From NCBI GenBank assembly GCA_024704765.1, contig JAKMXF010000330.1, forward strand, positions 124,001 through 188,000: 64,000 nucleotides of DNA, in the 5' to 3' direction. Both the position numbers and the translations under genes were made by a program. Under the pieces are notes generated by a model. That model ran no database searches. It was not told the origin of the DNA and was given only the letters and a program-made list of their open reading frames with translations. The stretch's first letter is position 1, and the number at the start of each line of letters is the position of its first letter. Positions 1 to 11,378 of the stretch are shown here, one piece after another. The stretch comes from Oopsacas minuta. Lineage: Eukaryota; Porifera; Hexactinellida; Lyssacinosida; Leucopsacidae.

Positions 1-480
1 ATCCATTACTGTAGAATTAAATTCTTGTAAGGAAAGATTGTAGATTTGCAGGAACTGATCAAGATTATTCGCTACATTAATAAGATCATCTGACTGAAGT
101 ACATGAATATTAAATAATCCACTACAGTTCTGTGGGTATGGATGACCATCAAAAATATCATATACAATTTGTATATGTACAATATTAGCTTGTGAATGAT
201 AGAATTCTGTAATAAGCCAATTATTCTCTCTACTGTGATCAACCTCTGTATCTGGACTTCCTGCACATACAATATATTGAGGACCACTATTTCTAGAATT
301 TCCATTAAACATCCAAGTGACTTGATCGCAATTATGATACAGTTTATTATCATCATCGATTATCTCCCAATTTTGAATAGGATTAAGTTTTGATTCTCCA
401 ATCGACCTGTAAATGTCCTTTTCTTCACCAACCAAGAACTTGATGAAAAACAATAATATGAAGTATCTCAATTCTAGCAT
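1..480 (-). CDS. Eph-like receptor, N-terminal part (runs off left edge)
   Basis: A frame with no stop runs from an ATG at 480 to base 1 (160 codons) and continues outside the window. It begins with a signal peptide (MLELRYFILLFFIKFLVG). What follows resembles the ligand-binding domain of Eph receptors: a tryptophan in the EIIDDD region, then NNWLITEFY and a VHIQIVYDI strand ending in an N-C-S motif. The neighbouring receptor has the matching blocks NNWIVSDYY and IDVQILCEE. The gene is on the same strand as the Eph receptor at 1125-4067, about 640 bp downstream of it, so the two look like a diverged tandem pair. Whether this copy has a kinase cannot be seen. The protein is much more diverged from the other two Eph-type copies here than they are from each other. 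Confidence 0.75.
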   Translation of the reverse strand, partial: MLELRYFILLFFIKFLVGEEKDIYRSIGESKLNPIQNWEIIDDDNKLYHNCDQVTWMFNGNSRNSGPQYIVCAGSPDTEVDHSRENNWLITEFYHSQANIVHIQIVYDIFDGHPYPQNCSGLFNIHVLQSDDLINVANNLDQFLQIYNLSLQEFNSTVMD

Positions 481-1124
481 ATCTAATGAGTAGTAATTCA
501 ATAAAGGAATAAATCTGGCAAGAATAAGATATATATATATACAGTCAAATCACGTTATATTAAACACGGCTACATCGAAATACTGACTTGATATTGTATA
601 AATATGGTCCAGAACCGCCAAGGAAATATGCTTCATCGGTTATATCCAACTCTGTATCGAAGGAATTATCGAGGACCCTTGACCTTCGAAATAACGGGAG
701 TTGACTGTATGGAACAAGTTGTAAAAGGTGAAATGTTTCAAAATAAATAGAGCTCTTATTTAATTTCACAAATAAAATTTGGGTCAAAAACTGGCGGGTC
801 CATAACATGCAAGAGGGTACAGGTACAGTTCAAGGTTTGGTGATAACGTAAGTAACGTTTTTCGAGACAAGAAAATAATTAACCGTCTATTGAGTAAAGA
901 AGTGTACCTGACAATATTTTATGGATTTTCTTAAACCCTACTACATAAGACCGAACAGAAACGTAAAAAATCAAATGGAGAATTATGTGTGAATTATAAA
1001 AATGTACAATCATATTACATAATATTAACACAAAATGTATTCACGATGGAATAAAATATACACAAATCTAAACAAATTTCTTAAAAAACAACTTAAGTTT
1101 CTAGAAGAGTAAACTCAACCCATT
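481..1124. other. Intergenic region holding a small MITE
   Basis: No supportable gene. It contains the pogo-like MITE listed at 542-707. The rest is AT-rich and carries the 3' flank of the receptor that ends at 1125. Confidence 0.6.
542..707. mobile_element. Pogo/Tigger-like MITE, 166 bp, TA target site
   Basis: The left end reads CAGTCAAATCACGTTAT. The right end, reverse-complemented, reads CAGTCAACTCCCGTTAT, which matches at 15 of 17 positions. Both ends abut TA (540-541 and 708-709). No coding capacity. TA duplication with CAGT ends is typical of Tc1/mariner-pogo non-autonomous elements; the family assignment is inferred from the ends only. Confidence 0.65.
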
Positions 1125-4067
1125 TCAATCAGGGTTAACAGTTTGTAGCATAGTCTTGTGCATCTCAGCGATACTCTTCATGATTTTGGAGCGATGACCA
1201 GCAGGAATAATTCCAAGATTAGCCAGGTCCTCATAAGTGAGAGAGTATAACTGAGCAAGATAGCAGTATCCGCCTTCTTGGAAATGTCTAATATAACGAG
1301 AGAAGCCGATAGAATCTAACCAGTCTTCTAGAGAACATGTTTTCGCATGAAAAACTGAGGCTCTATTCTTTCGCTTTTGTCCAAAATTATTATCAATTAA
1401 ACTATAGAGTTTGTACTGAATTTCAGTGAAGGTTGGTCTCAAATTAGCATCTGATTTCCAGCAGGACATCATCAAACTATAGAGGGGGTCGGGACAGAAG
1501 TCTGGTTTCTCAAGTCGGTAGCCAGCTTGTACCTCTCCCAATACGTCATAATTCTCAATACCTGCGTAAGGAATTCTACCGAAACTTGTTACCTCCCACA
1601 TGAGGATACCAAAACTCCACATATCACTAGATTCATTAAATTTACGATAGGCGATTGCTTCAGGTGCTGTCCACCGTACTGGAATCTTACCTCCAGATTT
1701 AACATTATAGAAATTCTCCTCAGTTTCACGAGATAGACCGAAATCTGATATCTTAGGAGTCCAATCACTATCTATTAGCACATTACGTGCAGCTAGATCT
1801 CTATGGACAAATCCTATTTTAGTAAAGTATTCCATGCCACAAGCAACGCCAATACAGATTCTGACCTGCTGGATAGCTGTCATGGATAACTCTTTCTTCA
1901 TAACGAAATCATCTAAAGAGCCATTCTCAATGTAAGGAGTGACAATGACAATAGGTTTAGCTAGGGTAACACCGTATAGGAATATAACATTAGGATGCTT
2001 AAACTGGCCCATGATGGACGCTTCTCCAAAAAAGTCTTCCTTGTTCTTCTTGTTTGCGTCAGATTTGAGAACCTTTATTGCAACTACAATTCGCTGATCT
2101 TGTTTCTTAAGAATTCCCTTACAGACCTCCGCGAATTCTCCCTCTCCGATATTTTTCTCAATCTCTAGATCCTCATGATTGATTTCCTTAGCAAAGCGTC
2201 GTACAGCAGTATTCAAGTCGATATACAAGCTAGGATCTTGATAGAGCTTCTCCATAGGATAGCTCCTTTCATCCGTTGAATAACCAGGAGTATACTTTCG
2301 ATTTCTGCGACAGAAATACACAGCAGTTAGCACTCCAAGGATTACAATAACAACCAGTAGTAGTAGAATGATAACAATAGAGACAATAACATATGGAGGA
2401 TCACTTAAATTAGCTGTTGTCGTAGGAATGAGAAAGTTTTGAGAAAGAGATCCATTAGTTATATTAGGAAATAGAGGAATTAGAGTTATAACAACACTCA
2501 TACTCGTATCCAAATCAACTACACCTGTACTACATCTGTAGACATCTGTAGTCACAATAGAACATCCATTCACTCTCACTTGTCTCAACACACCTCCTTT
2601 ACTAGTGTAGTTCAATTCAAAACTCAAATTACTCATTCTTCCCTCCAGTCTGTATTCCCACTCCACTACTGAAATAGTTTCATTCAAACTCAAAGACTCC
2701 TCCAACACTTCTGGGAAAGTAGACACAAATCTAACATTCACACTCTTCTCTACATCACTCAGTACTACAAGGTTGTTCAATGACGTCACTACTAATAGAT
2801 ATTCTCTGCTACTAGTCTCCAGTTCTGATTCACTTAACTCATACGTCATATTCTCAATCACATCACTCTTCCACCACAACTCTAAACTACCTTCCCTTTC
2901 TAAGTATAAACTCAGTTGATAACTCACTGATCTATTCCACACATCTACAGGTTCATTCCATGACACAACAATACTCACTCCTCCTCCTCCATTGTCTACT
3001 CTCTCTAATCCCAGGTTCCGTACAATAGAAGGACTCCTCCCACACAACATATACACACTCTCCTCCTCACTGCGATACCAACCAGCATCACACTCACATG
3101 ATTCACTTCCTATCCTCCCATTCGTGTTACTCATCTCTCCACAACTCATACACTCACCCTCATTCCCAACATCAGGCTTGTATGTATTCTCAGGACAAGC
3201 AACACAAGATATATTACTCACTTGGCTCCATCCTCCCTTACATACACACTCTACAGACTCAGGTATTTTCCAAGAACCGTTCGTATAGCATTCAGCTTGT
3301 TGGTGCCTCACAGAACCTACAGAGCAGTTAAAGTCAATGATTGTAGGTTCATCACTCAGTATAGGAACTGGAATATCTGGTACTGAATGGAATTGGTTTA
3401 TGATCATAGCAGGACAGACCAAGTAGTAGATTTGTACTGTAGCAATCTGTGTACAAGTTCCACGGTTCAAAATTCCAATATAGAATCCTTTCTTTGTGTT
3501 ATCAAAAGAAGCATGAATTATTCCGTCATTTGTTTGAGTATTAATTGTGTTTCTGGCAAGTGTGAACTGACTCAGTATAACTGAAGTTATTATCAATTCA
3601 TTATCAGACTCATAAAAGTATATTTCTGATGTGTTGCGACAATCTGGTATCTCATTACCTAATATCTCTTCACATAGTATTTGTACATCAATAATCGTAG
3701 CATCAGTAATGTAATAATCTGATACTATCCAGTTATTCTCTTCAATCATATCGATTGTAGTAGGGACACCTAAAGATAAGCAACAAGCATATGTAGGTCC
3801 ACATCTAAGAGTACTAAGTACTGCTCGACATTGAAATGAATCCATAAAAGATACTTGCTCCATTGTACCAAAATCAGTATATGTAATATTGTACATTAAT
3901 GTATCTACATCCAATAGTAGAAATCCTGGAATATTATTGGAATATAAAAGGGAATCGAGGATATATCTAGTGTTGTTAGGTTTGCTTATACATTCAGGAT
4001 AGACTTCTTCATATAATGTTAACGTTAAAAGGAGGAGATGATAAAAGATAGATTTGTAGAGAATCAT
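1125..4067 (-). CDS. Eph-type receptor tyrosine kinase
   Basis: Single-exon gene, 980 aa from the ATG at 4067; the longer frame starts with TTG at 4076 and is not used. Domains in order: signal peptide (MILYKSIFYHLLLLTLTL); Eph ligand-binding-like domain to about residue 215 (NNWIVSDYY; KKGFYIGILNRGTC followed by QIYYLVCP, close to the conserved end of this domain in vertebrate Ephs); cysteine-rich GCC2/GCC3 segment (CECDAGWYRS); two fibronectin-III-like domains; transmembrane helix near 558-585; kinase about 632-892; SAM domain about 910-970. Catalytic motifs are intact: GEGEFAEV loop, VAIKVLK lysine, HRDLAARN, DFGLSR, PVRWTAPEA. The protein ends VNPD, so the PDZ-binding tail of many Ephs is absent. 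This is the full Eph architecture. It should bind an ephrin-like or other cell-surface ligand and signal by tyrosine phosphorylation. Its ectodomain is nearly duplicated in the kinase-less gene at 22331-24130. Confidence 0.93.
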   Translation of the reverse strand: MILYKSIFYHLLLLTLTLYEEVYPECISKPNNTRYILDSLLYSNNIPGFLLLDVDTLMYNITYTDFGTMEQVSFMDSFQCRAVLSTLRCGPTYACCLSLGVPTTIDMIEENNWIVSDYYITDATIIDVQILCEEILGNEIPDCRNTSEIYFYESDNELIITSVILSQFTLARNTINTQTNDGIIHASFDNTKKGFYIGILNRGTCTQIATVQIYYLVCPAMIINQFHSVPDIPVPILSDEPTIIDFNCSVGSVRHQQAECYTNGSWKIPESVECVCKGGWSQVSNISCVACPENTYKPDVGNEGECMSCGEMSNTNGRIGSESCECDAGWYRSEEESVYMLCGRSPSIVRNLGLERVDNGGGGVSIVVSWNEPVDVWNRSVSYQLSLYLEREGSLELWWKSDVIENMTYELSESELETSSREYLLVVTSLNNLVVLSDVEKSVNVRFVSTFPEVLEESLSLNETISVVEWEYRLEGRMSNLSFELNYTSKGGVLRQVRVNGCSIVTTDVYRCSTGVVDLDTSMSVVITLIPLFPNITNGSLSQNFLIPTTTANLSDPPYVIVSIVIILLLLVVIVILGVLTAVYFCRRNRKYTPGYSTDERSYPMEKLYQDPSLYIDLNTAVRRFAKEINHEDLEIEKNIGEGEFAEVCKGILKKQDQRIVVAIKVLKSDANKKNKEDFFGEASIMGQFKHPNVIFLYGVTLAKPIVIVTPYIENGSLDDFVMKKELSMTAIQQVRICIGVACGMEYFTKIGFVHRDLAARNVLIDSDWTPKISDFGLSRETEENFYNVKSGGKIPVRWTAPEAIAYRKFNESSDMWSFGILMWEVTSFGRIPYAGIENYDVLGEVQAGYRLEKPDFCPDPLYSLMMSCWKSDANLRPTFTEIQYKLYSLIDNNFGQKRKNRASVFHAKTCSLEDWLDSIGFSRYIRHFQEGGYCYLAQLYSLTYEDLANLGIIPAGHRSKIMKSIAEMHKTMLQTVNPD

Positions 4068-5385
4068 CTTAAACAAGTAAGTAAGCTAATTATAATTATT
4101 TGATATAATGAATAGTTGAATATAATCATGAAAGATAGGTTGATAAACCTTTTAAGGTGCAAATGTTAATGATTATTCTATAGCAGAGATGGAATTGAAC
4201 AGGTCAGCTTATCGCTGGTCTTTGGATCAACTCTTAAATCTTATTCATAATATTAGTAGAAGTTATGATAATAATGAAAATAGACCTAATTACCAGTGTT
4301 ACAAGCCTTATTTGAGTTATTTCGAGGTTCAAATTCAAAAATTCTATCAAAAAAGTAATAAGTCAACAAGTCGGTCAAGATTTCGACCGGTTCTATGGTG
4401 AAATAGGTAGACAATACATGATACAAGTACACATAAAGTGCTTATTATTATACTTGTTACACATCCATGGAGTCATGGGTTATCCGCATTTTAACATTGA
4501 ATCTTTGATCCAGTGAACTCGTATAAATACTGGATTCTGAGATTTTCTATTAGCATCCTTAGGAGATTTCAATAAGATTTGTTAATTATTGTTGATAAGG
4601 ACACAACAAATAGCTCTGGATACAGGCCCCTATCTGTCAAAATTGAATTGGTATGTTAGATGGTGACCTTCGTTAATTAAGGTTAATTAACAATTTTTGG
4701 ACCAGGGATAAGTCCGAAGTCCATTGTAATCACATAGGCTATTATCTGAATTGCGATAATTTGGAAATGGTACGATTTGGCTCGAATAAATGTATTATTG
4801 ATAATTAACAATAAACACACCGTAGTCAGTACAAATATCAAAACATAATAAGTTCGCATGTTAATTATAGTAGTGATCACGGATGACACATTATTGCCAA
4901 CATTCACCAATACCTTGACCACTTCTAATTTTACGGTTAAACCTACTTGCTAGCATGTAGTATACACCTGATTTCCCATACCCTAATCATCTTGATATGA
5001 TATCTCTGCTGACCTTTCCTCGGGTATACATCAGGTACATATTTGTTAAGAAGGTATTTGTATCAAATGCATAAGAAAGATATAATGGACTTTCGTTTAT
5101 ACTAAGACAGGTAATACGTAATGCTTTCCCAAGGAAATTTACTTGGGTGGCATTTATTCCGGATAAGGAGTAGTCATCTTGTGTAGATATTAAGGATTAA
5201 CATGTTATAATCTGTAAGATAACTTGTATAATATCTGGGTGAATTATGTCCAATTTTAGAGTAAGATATATCTCGATCGTCGATATATATAAAAATATAT
5301 ATGCAATAATAAAGTAAGAATAAACACATACGTATATCTTGAGTTAATTAAACATAGCAAGAATAGTTAAGACAAGTAGGAGTGA
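4068..5385. other. Intergenic, no supported gene
   Basis: AT-rich sequence between the Eph receptor start and the MERIT40 stop. Two short open frames (4189-4401 plus, 4683-4922 minus) show no recognisable domain and were not accepted. Confidence 0.5.
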
Positions 5386-7716
5386 TTAATTGATGAGATT
5401 CTTCTGCAGAGGTCTCTGCAGAGGATGTCCTACTAACTTAGCCATAGCGTCATAGAGTAATGTCATAGTTTGAGTTACATCTAACTTATAGCTCCGGACT
5501 CTAGGATCAATATTCCATAAACGTTCTCCAATGGCTCTGCACCTGAAGATTATAACCAGTATTATAATGCAAATTATCCTAATAAAATCTATTAGACATA
5601 AAGAAGTATTCCTTATATATACGTATCATTCTGGGATATGAAGCAGACAATGATAACCACATTACATGCATATTATTTACAAATTGATTGTTTGTCTCTG
5701 ATTTTATGGATAAGAACACTATCATAATTGTGAGAGATCTAATGAGTCATAAGAGGTCTCATTATATACAGAGATAATATTACAATCTCAATTATATCCC
5801 ACTTATCAAACCATGTAATGAGTTGAATTTCAAGTTATATAGTACTAATTCCAATTAATCTCTACTCCGATAGTATAATATATATACTGATACTGTAAGG
5901 TACCTGTTTCTCTCTGGGTTGGTAGGTTTGTGTATGTAAACAACGTCTGAGAAGAAGTAAGGGTTCTCTAGCAATTCCCGATGAGATTCTCTCCCGTTAA
6001 GGAACAAAGGTAGACAATCTGAGCGACAATATATGAACAATAGTCGTACTATGTAGGGAGGAGGGCTCCTCAAGTCAGTGATAGGTGGGAGTCTGTAGAG
6101 AGAATACAAGTAATAATATCTGTCCACACATAGAGCATAACAATTAATCATATAGATTTATCAATGTATAATTATATGAATAATAAATAATCATAATAAC
6201 ACCAGCTATCTGTGTATTTAATGCAACGTATCCTAAATCAAGTCTACGACTATAAATTTTAATGACATAATATTATGTGTTGAATCTCTATTGTTGTATG
6301 TCTATCTGTTTGTCTGTTGTTAAGGACTTAGGGTAGGCTGAATGTTGAATTGCGTTAGTATGAAAAATGCATTTTAACAAGTAGTAATGAATAATATTAC
6401 TGTCAGGTAAAGAGTTGGAATTACAGACCATTATTAATTGAATCTCCTGCAGAGCAACCAACACAAAGGTTCGTATAAGTTCAACACACGCGTAGGTTAG
6501 TAGTATATAGACCGTAGTAAAACTAAATAATATTTTCTCTGTGAGGTTATACTATACAAACATATACACCGAAGCAGCCGATATATATCCCTATACTTTC
6601 AATGTATTCCAATGAATGTTACTAAATAGTATGAAGGAGGAAGGTGGTAATGATTTATAGTTTTATCAGAATTAAAGTAATATCTATCCAAAGAAATTGG
6701 TAAAACTTAATAATCTTGGTCATATTAACGATAGTATTTACCCACACAGTGATCACCAGTGCTTATACTAAATCCATAGACAGTGGAACCTGCATTAACT
6801 GACACTCGTTGGGACATAATAATCTGTTTAGCAAATTGTTGTATTATATATAGGTGAATTTGTATTGTCGGAAGCTATTTCAGATCAGAAACACTGTAGA
6901 ATTATAGAGGTGTTCTGGATAATACAGGGGTCGGTTTATGCAGATTCTACTGTACGCCATTAATCAATAATCTAGATTTCAGTAATGACTTTAATAATAA
7001 GAGAAAATACACCTAGCAATCCTATTAACTTCCATCATCTCTGATATCGATGATCGCTGGATAAGTATTTATTGAACTTAATGATAATCCATATATAAAT
7101 GTCTACTGTATTTACCTGACTCTTTGATGTACAGTAGCAAATAGCGTAGTGAGATCGAATATATCCTCAACATCTATGGGATCTAAATGTCTCAAATCTC
7201 TAATGACGTCATCCTTCGCATTAGAGGGGTCACGTGTCCAAGCAGCACTGTTTAATAGAGTTATTAGACCGAATTGGTGACGCTTATCGATAGCTGATTT
7301 TGTACAAATAAACATCTCCACAGCATTCTTACAGATGTTAATAAGGCTTTCTTGATTACTTCCTTCTTTGGACTTAAGAACATGTCCTGTAACAATACAA
7401 GTAAATATACAGAAGTACACAACACATAGTGATATAGTTTTCTATAATACTTACCAGCAGTCTCCATACTGGGGTCCATACAGATGATAATCTTCTCGGG
7501 ACACGCTACCATGGGTAATGAGAGAGACATGTCATTAAGCATCGAGTAATTCAGTTTATCTTCCTCTTCTAGGAACTGTTCAGCTGTGTCCTTTATAGCT
7601 ACTAAGGGATGAGGTGTCTGAGTAAGGGGTAAGGAAGGGGAGGAGAAAGTAGGAGGATCCTTGGGGTCAATCGTGGGATCCATCTGGCTAATAATGTTTG
7701 TAAACAAAAAGGACAT
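5386..7716 (-). CDS. BABAM1: BRISC/BRCA1-A complex member MERIT40
   Basis: Four exons are inferred: 7455-7716, 7116-7386, 5904-6092 and 5386-5542. The joins keep phase and total 879 bases, 293 codons including stop. The product has the VWA-like core of MERIT40: CPEKIIICMD (human has CPEKVIICLD), FICTKSAIDKRHQFGLI, then PPPYIVRLLFIY, NPYFFSDVVYIH and a final SYKLDV...AKLVGHPLQRP. All blocks follow the order of the human protein. MERIT40 bridges subunits of the BRISC and BRCA1-A deubiquitinase complexes, which remove K63-linked ubiquitin. The N-terminal acidic region is shorter than in human. A start at 7683 (MDPTID) is a plausible alternative. The acceptor of the last exon could lie 6 bases further in (5536) without changing phase. 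The about 1-kb second intron (6093-7115) holds nothing recognisable. Confidence 0.88.
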
Positions 7717-7987
7717 AACATATTGAGGATCACTTGTATACTCTTGTTAATACACATTCCAGGCATCTTATATAATTAGATATTCTTTATCCATGGTATG
7801 TATGTATTATCAAAAGTTCCAAACCTATTCGTGTCAGCGAAGAGCATTGGAGATGATAATGAAGTTATTCAGAAAATTACAAGAAACAAATTATCTGAGC
7901 TAGTAGTATTAATTAATAAACCAAACTTGATGTATCACTCTACTAACGTAGACATCTACTAATACTCCTGAGTATATATCTTACTTA

Positions 7988-9238
7988 CTAATCAGGTGTA
8001 TGACTCTTTTCCATTGCTTCTGCTATGTTTTTGTCTTCTTCCATTTGAGATTCTAAAGCTGATTCTGTTATGGCAGTTTCTTCCTGCTCGGTATCCATTC
8101 CTTGAGAGAACATACGCTCAGCCTCAGGTATCTCAGATTCGCTGAGGAAGGGTGTGTCAATCTGAGCGCTTGTAACTACTAACCTTCCCTTCTCCAGATC
8201 GACAATGCATTGATGTCTTTTCAACATGTCAAGACCTAGAATGAGATCAGCTGTTTGCTCCATTATTGAAAAAGAACAAGGTAGAAACCCGTTCTCTATT
8301 TCAAGTTGTGCCATGTGTATACGCCCCAAAATGGGTGCAGTACCCACTCCTCTAGCCATACCTGCATACCTGTCATCTAGTAGCCGCATGATGCCACACT
8401 CCTCAGCTTTCTTCCTAGATAGAATGCTCATCTGAGCTCCTGTATCTATAAACGCTACTATGGGATGAGAGTTAACCTTACAGTGTATGTATAGCATCTC
8501 AACTCGTCCAAACATTTCAGGCGCATGCTCCATCGCGAGTTCTCTTGACTCAGCTACGTTCTCTTGCTTAATAGATTGTGCAATCCTCTCCTGGATGCCT
8601 GGATCCATGATGTCAGGACCTTCACCAGTAGGGTTATCACCTCTGTCCTCAGCACTCAGCATTTGTATCCAGTTGTATATGTTTCTCAACATAGTAATGC
8701 GCTGATCTGGATCATCTGATTCAAGTACTGCCTCTAGACCAGGCACATGTGGAGCTAGAAGATTAATAATGGTTGAGTCTAGCGATATTAGCTCCAGAAA
8801 CTGGTCGAAAGAGGGGAATGAATTTTCTGCGTTTCTAATATCGAAAAAGCGTCGATTGTTCCTGGATCCACTCGACAGGGCATTTTCGGGTATGACTACA
8901 GAGGACCAGTCAATAGAAGAAGCTCCCTGAGTTTGTACAGGAGGTGGATTGGGTGCTTGAGTAGGCGAGGGTATGCCAGGTATATTAATTGAACCCCAAT
9001 CTATAGATGGGGCAATAGTACTAGGATTCTGAGTTGTGATAGTTTGTACGTGCGCAGGTGTATATACTGGAGCAGGTAGGTGTCCTGGAGCAGGTGTTGG
9101 AACTGGAGCAGGTACAAGTGTAGGTGTTTGTAAAGGTGCAGGTGCTTGTACTTGTGTTGGAATCTGGATAGCACCCCAATCTATAACTGGGATTATTTGG
9201 GTATTTGTGTCTCCAGGATTAGGTGGGTTGTTAGCCAT
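7988..9238 (-). CDS. DDI1/DDI2-type retroviral-like aspartyl protease, no ubiquitin-like domain
   Basis: 416 aa from the ATG at 9238 (MANNPP); the upstream extension begins with TTG. The C-terminal half matches the DDI protease domain: EHAPEMFGRVEMLYIHCKVN, FIDTGAQMSILS with the DTG active site, CGIMRLLDDRYAG, GVGTAPILGRIHMAQLEIE, LPCSFSIMEQ and LGLDMLKRHQCIVDL. The upstream helical region (about residues 135-215) fits the DDI HDD domain. The family shuttles or cleaves heavily ubiquitinated proteins and activates NRF1 in animals. Two oddities: the N-terminal ubiquitin-like domain is missing, replaced by a Pro/Ala/Thr-rich linker, and a short motif of the form IDWGSIxIP occurs three times (VIDWGAIQIP, SIDWGSINIP, SIDWSSVVIP) where human DDI2 has one RIDFSSIAVP. 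An upstream ubiquitin-like exon was looked for up to 10365 and not seen. Confidence 0.88.
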   Translation of the reverse strand: MANNPPNPGDTNTQIIPVIDWGAIQIPTQVQAPAPLQTPTLVPAPVPTPAPGHLPAPVYTPAHVQTITTQNPSTIAPSIDWGSINIPGIPSPTQAPNPPPVQTQGASSIDWSSVVIPENALSSGSRNNRRFFDIRNAENSFPSFDQFLELISLDSTIINLLAPHVPGLEAVLESDDPDQRITMLRNIYNWIQMLSAEDRGDNPTGEGPDIMDPGIQERIAQSIKQENVAESRELAMEHAPEMFGRVEMLYIHCKVNSHPIVAFIDTGAQMSILSRKKAEECGIMRLLDDRYAGMARGVGTAPILGRIHMAQLEIENGFLPCSFSIMEQTADLILGLDMLKRHQCIVDLEKGRLVVTSAQIDTPFLSESEIPEAERMFSQGMDTEQEETAITESALESQMEEDKNIAEAMEKSHTPD

Positions 9239-10365
9239 ATGATAAGAGCTAGTTAATAAAATAATGTGTGAATGCAAATATTAGCGAAATCATTCTTTTT
9301 GGGATAGCACTGGGAAATATATACAACACAAGTGACCAGCATTCGCAGCAAAAAGTTGTATTACGATATTTTCATGTTTTTACTATTTCGTGCCATTGAA
9401 TAAATATCGATTCTTTCCAGTGTAGTTGTAATATTTTTCTAGTAAACATCTTTAGATATATTTACGTAATCAATTTATAAAGTTGATGACCAGCATTTGG
9501 AGAAGCATTGGCGCTAAATTTTGGTACCTAGGGCAGTGGCGTTTCTAGGGGGGAGGGGGGGCTAGAGGCGGGGCGACTTGTAATCATTCCCTGTACGCCT
9601 GTTAACATGACTGCAAAATATTATCCCTGTACGTTTGGCAGCTATGCAAACTTGCAGTAGCCAGTCATGGACTCTCTCCTCGTTCGCATGGAGTCAATCT
9701 GAGATAATAATGAAAATTCTTTAGTACTGTTGTATAATATTTTGAGAGGAAATGCTGCTAATTAGCAGCAAGGGGCGTGTCTAATTTACGGGACGTGAAT
9801 ATTGGAATTTTAGTAGTACAATCTTTGAACAATAATTTGATTTTTTGATAAAACGGAGTTCGACACCAACTAACCTGTAAACTATGAAGTAAAATGCTTT
9901 TAGACACTATAAATTTACACATACGTATAAATAGTTAAATTGAGTTATGACGATTCAATGTATAGTCTTATAAAATTCCTACATAAGTATAATCACACAA
10001 ATCATAATTGGGGTCCAAACTTTAGAGAATACGTATACAGAAATAATCTGATAATTTAGCGGAGGTTCGTAAAGATATCATACAACAATACGTATTCCAA
10101 ACATGTAATAAATTATTACAATTAAGATTACAAATAATTCTATTTTTCCTATAAATATTGAAGAAGTAATAGTTAAATTTAAGAAGTGCTACGTCATTAT
10201 CGTTTCTAATCATTCTACAATTTCATTGGATAATATCAACCAATCAATGGGACAGAGTAATGATGTCATTTATGCGCTCAGAATTACGTATAAATTATGA
10301 TAAACATTTTGAGAGAAAATTATATTTTTTTGATATAAACTATTTAGTCCGGTGTACAGTGTACG
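9239..10365. other. Intergenic between divergent DDI and CFAP97 genes
   Basis: No gene recognised. A G-rich stretch at about 9534-9580 starts CAGTGGCG like the ends of the hAT-like MITEs elsewhere in the window, but no partner end or target duplication was found. The interval should hold both promoters. Confidence 0.45.
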
Positions 10366-10878
10366 ATGCATCGTGCTTATCAACCTATAACTCCAGCCAA
10401 CAACAAACTGCTCAAGAAGAAGTGGGATGAACTCCGTTTCGATACTCACAGACAGAAGGTCGTATCTGCACAGCCCATCATTGATAATCAGCCACCAGAA
10501 ACGTACTTGCATTTACATATAAAGGCAAAGAAGAAACAAATGGACGAGGAGAGAAAGGCTATTGTAGAACGTGACAACCGTCTGCTGGTGGAGAAAATGG
10601 CTCAGGTAATCAAGGGGAAGCCTAGTTTCGAGACCAACAGTAAAACATACACAAAGGGGAGCTTGAATAGGACAAGGAGACAGAGAGACCTCTTGAGGGT
10701 GACACACGAAAACCAAGCTATACTGAAACGTATTCAGAGCAAAGAGCCCGAGTACAACCATCTACAGTGGTTGGATCAGTGGTATGTGAATGAGAGCTAC
10801 ATGGCTAACATCTCAAAGTATGCCCAATGGAATAAATGGAAGAGACAAACTATTCTAGCGAAAGTGAAGCAACAATAA
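10366..10878 (+). CDS. CFAP97 (Hemingway) domain protein, CFAP97D1-like
   Basis: Intronless, 170 aa. The start is the first ATG (MHRAYQPITPANNKLL). The layout matches small CFAP97-domain proteins: an N-terminal KKKWDELRFDTHRQKV segment, a proline motif in DNQPPETYLHLHIKAKKKQM, a basic helical middle, then SLNRTRRQRDLLRVTHENQ-AILKRI and a terminal segment with a W-D-like motif (HLQWLDQWYVNE). The SLNR..R.REL.RIT.ENQ.ILKR signature is the family hallmark. Proteins of this group are needed for cilium or sperm-flagellum assembly. The gene converges with the delta-tubulin gene, also ciliary/centriolar, 500 bp away; the shared theme is noted, co-regulation is not shown. Confidence 0.82.
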   Translation: MHRAYQPITPANNKLLKKKWDELRFDTHRQKVVSAQPIIDNQPPETYLHLHIKAKKKQMDEERKAIVERDNRLLVEKMAQVIKGKPSFETNSKTYTKGSLNRTRRQRDLLRVTHENQAILKRIQSKEPEYNHLQWLDQWYVNESYMANISKYAQWNKWKRQTILAKVKQQ

Positions 10879-11378
10879 CAATAAAATCAACTTTATAATC
10901 ATATACATATATTTTTATATGTATTTGAATGTTTGGATAAAGTAGAAAAATTGAATAAATATTGTATGTATCACAAGTCTATTAAAATTGTACAACAATT
11001 GTGTGAGAAGTTAGAACCTAATTGTTGTCATAACTGGCATATATCTAACCATATAAAATTTCTTGAATCATAAGCCACACATACATTAAAATAACCTGTG
11101 CTGTCAGAATTATAAATTCCATAGGAATCTTAACTCGATCTGATTGCTTGAAAAGAATTTAAATACTTTGAAATTTGATTTGTATTGTCTTTACATTCAG
11201 ATACCTAATATTATGTATTAATTAACAAATCTATACTCTATGTTAAGTCAAGAGAACATGCTAGAACACATGTGTTATAGAAAAACTCCAATGACAAAAA
11301 CTCGTGGTTGTAGATATTGCATAGAAGTGAATTAGACATATAAGCTATCTAATAAGTGAATAATGGATATGATACAAG
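10879..11378. other. Convergent 3' intergenic region
   Basis: AT-rich sequence between the 3' ends of the CFAP97 and delta-tubulin genes. An AATAAA-like stretch follows the CFAP97 stop within about 20 bases. Nothing else seen. Confidence 0.45.

Noticed and set aside
4068-4076. Extended starts with TTG/GTG for the Eph receptor, also at 9277, 53838, 62901 and 50762
   Set aside because: These are not ATG codons; nuclear genes should use the downstream ATG, or, at 50762, a spliced exon.
4189-4401. 70-codon plus-strand open frame
   Set aside because: No recognisable domain, AT-rich composition and no nearby splice or promoter support; likely chance.
4683-4922. 79-codon hydrophobic minus-strand frame
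   Set aside because: Hydrophobicity is expected from AT-rich DNA; no family match and no context.
9534-9600. CAGTGGCG G-rich start like a hAT MITE
   Set aside because: No matching right end or 8-bp duplication found, so element limits cannot be supported.
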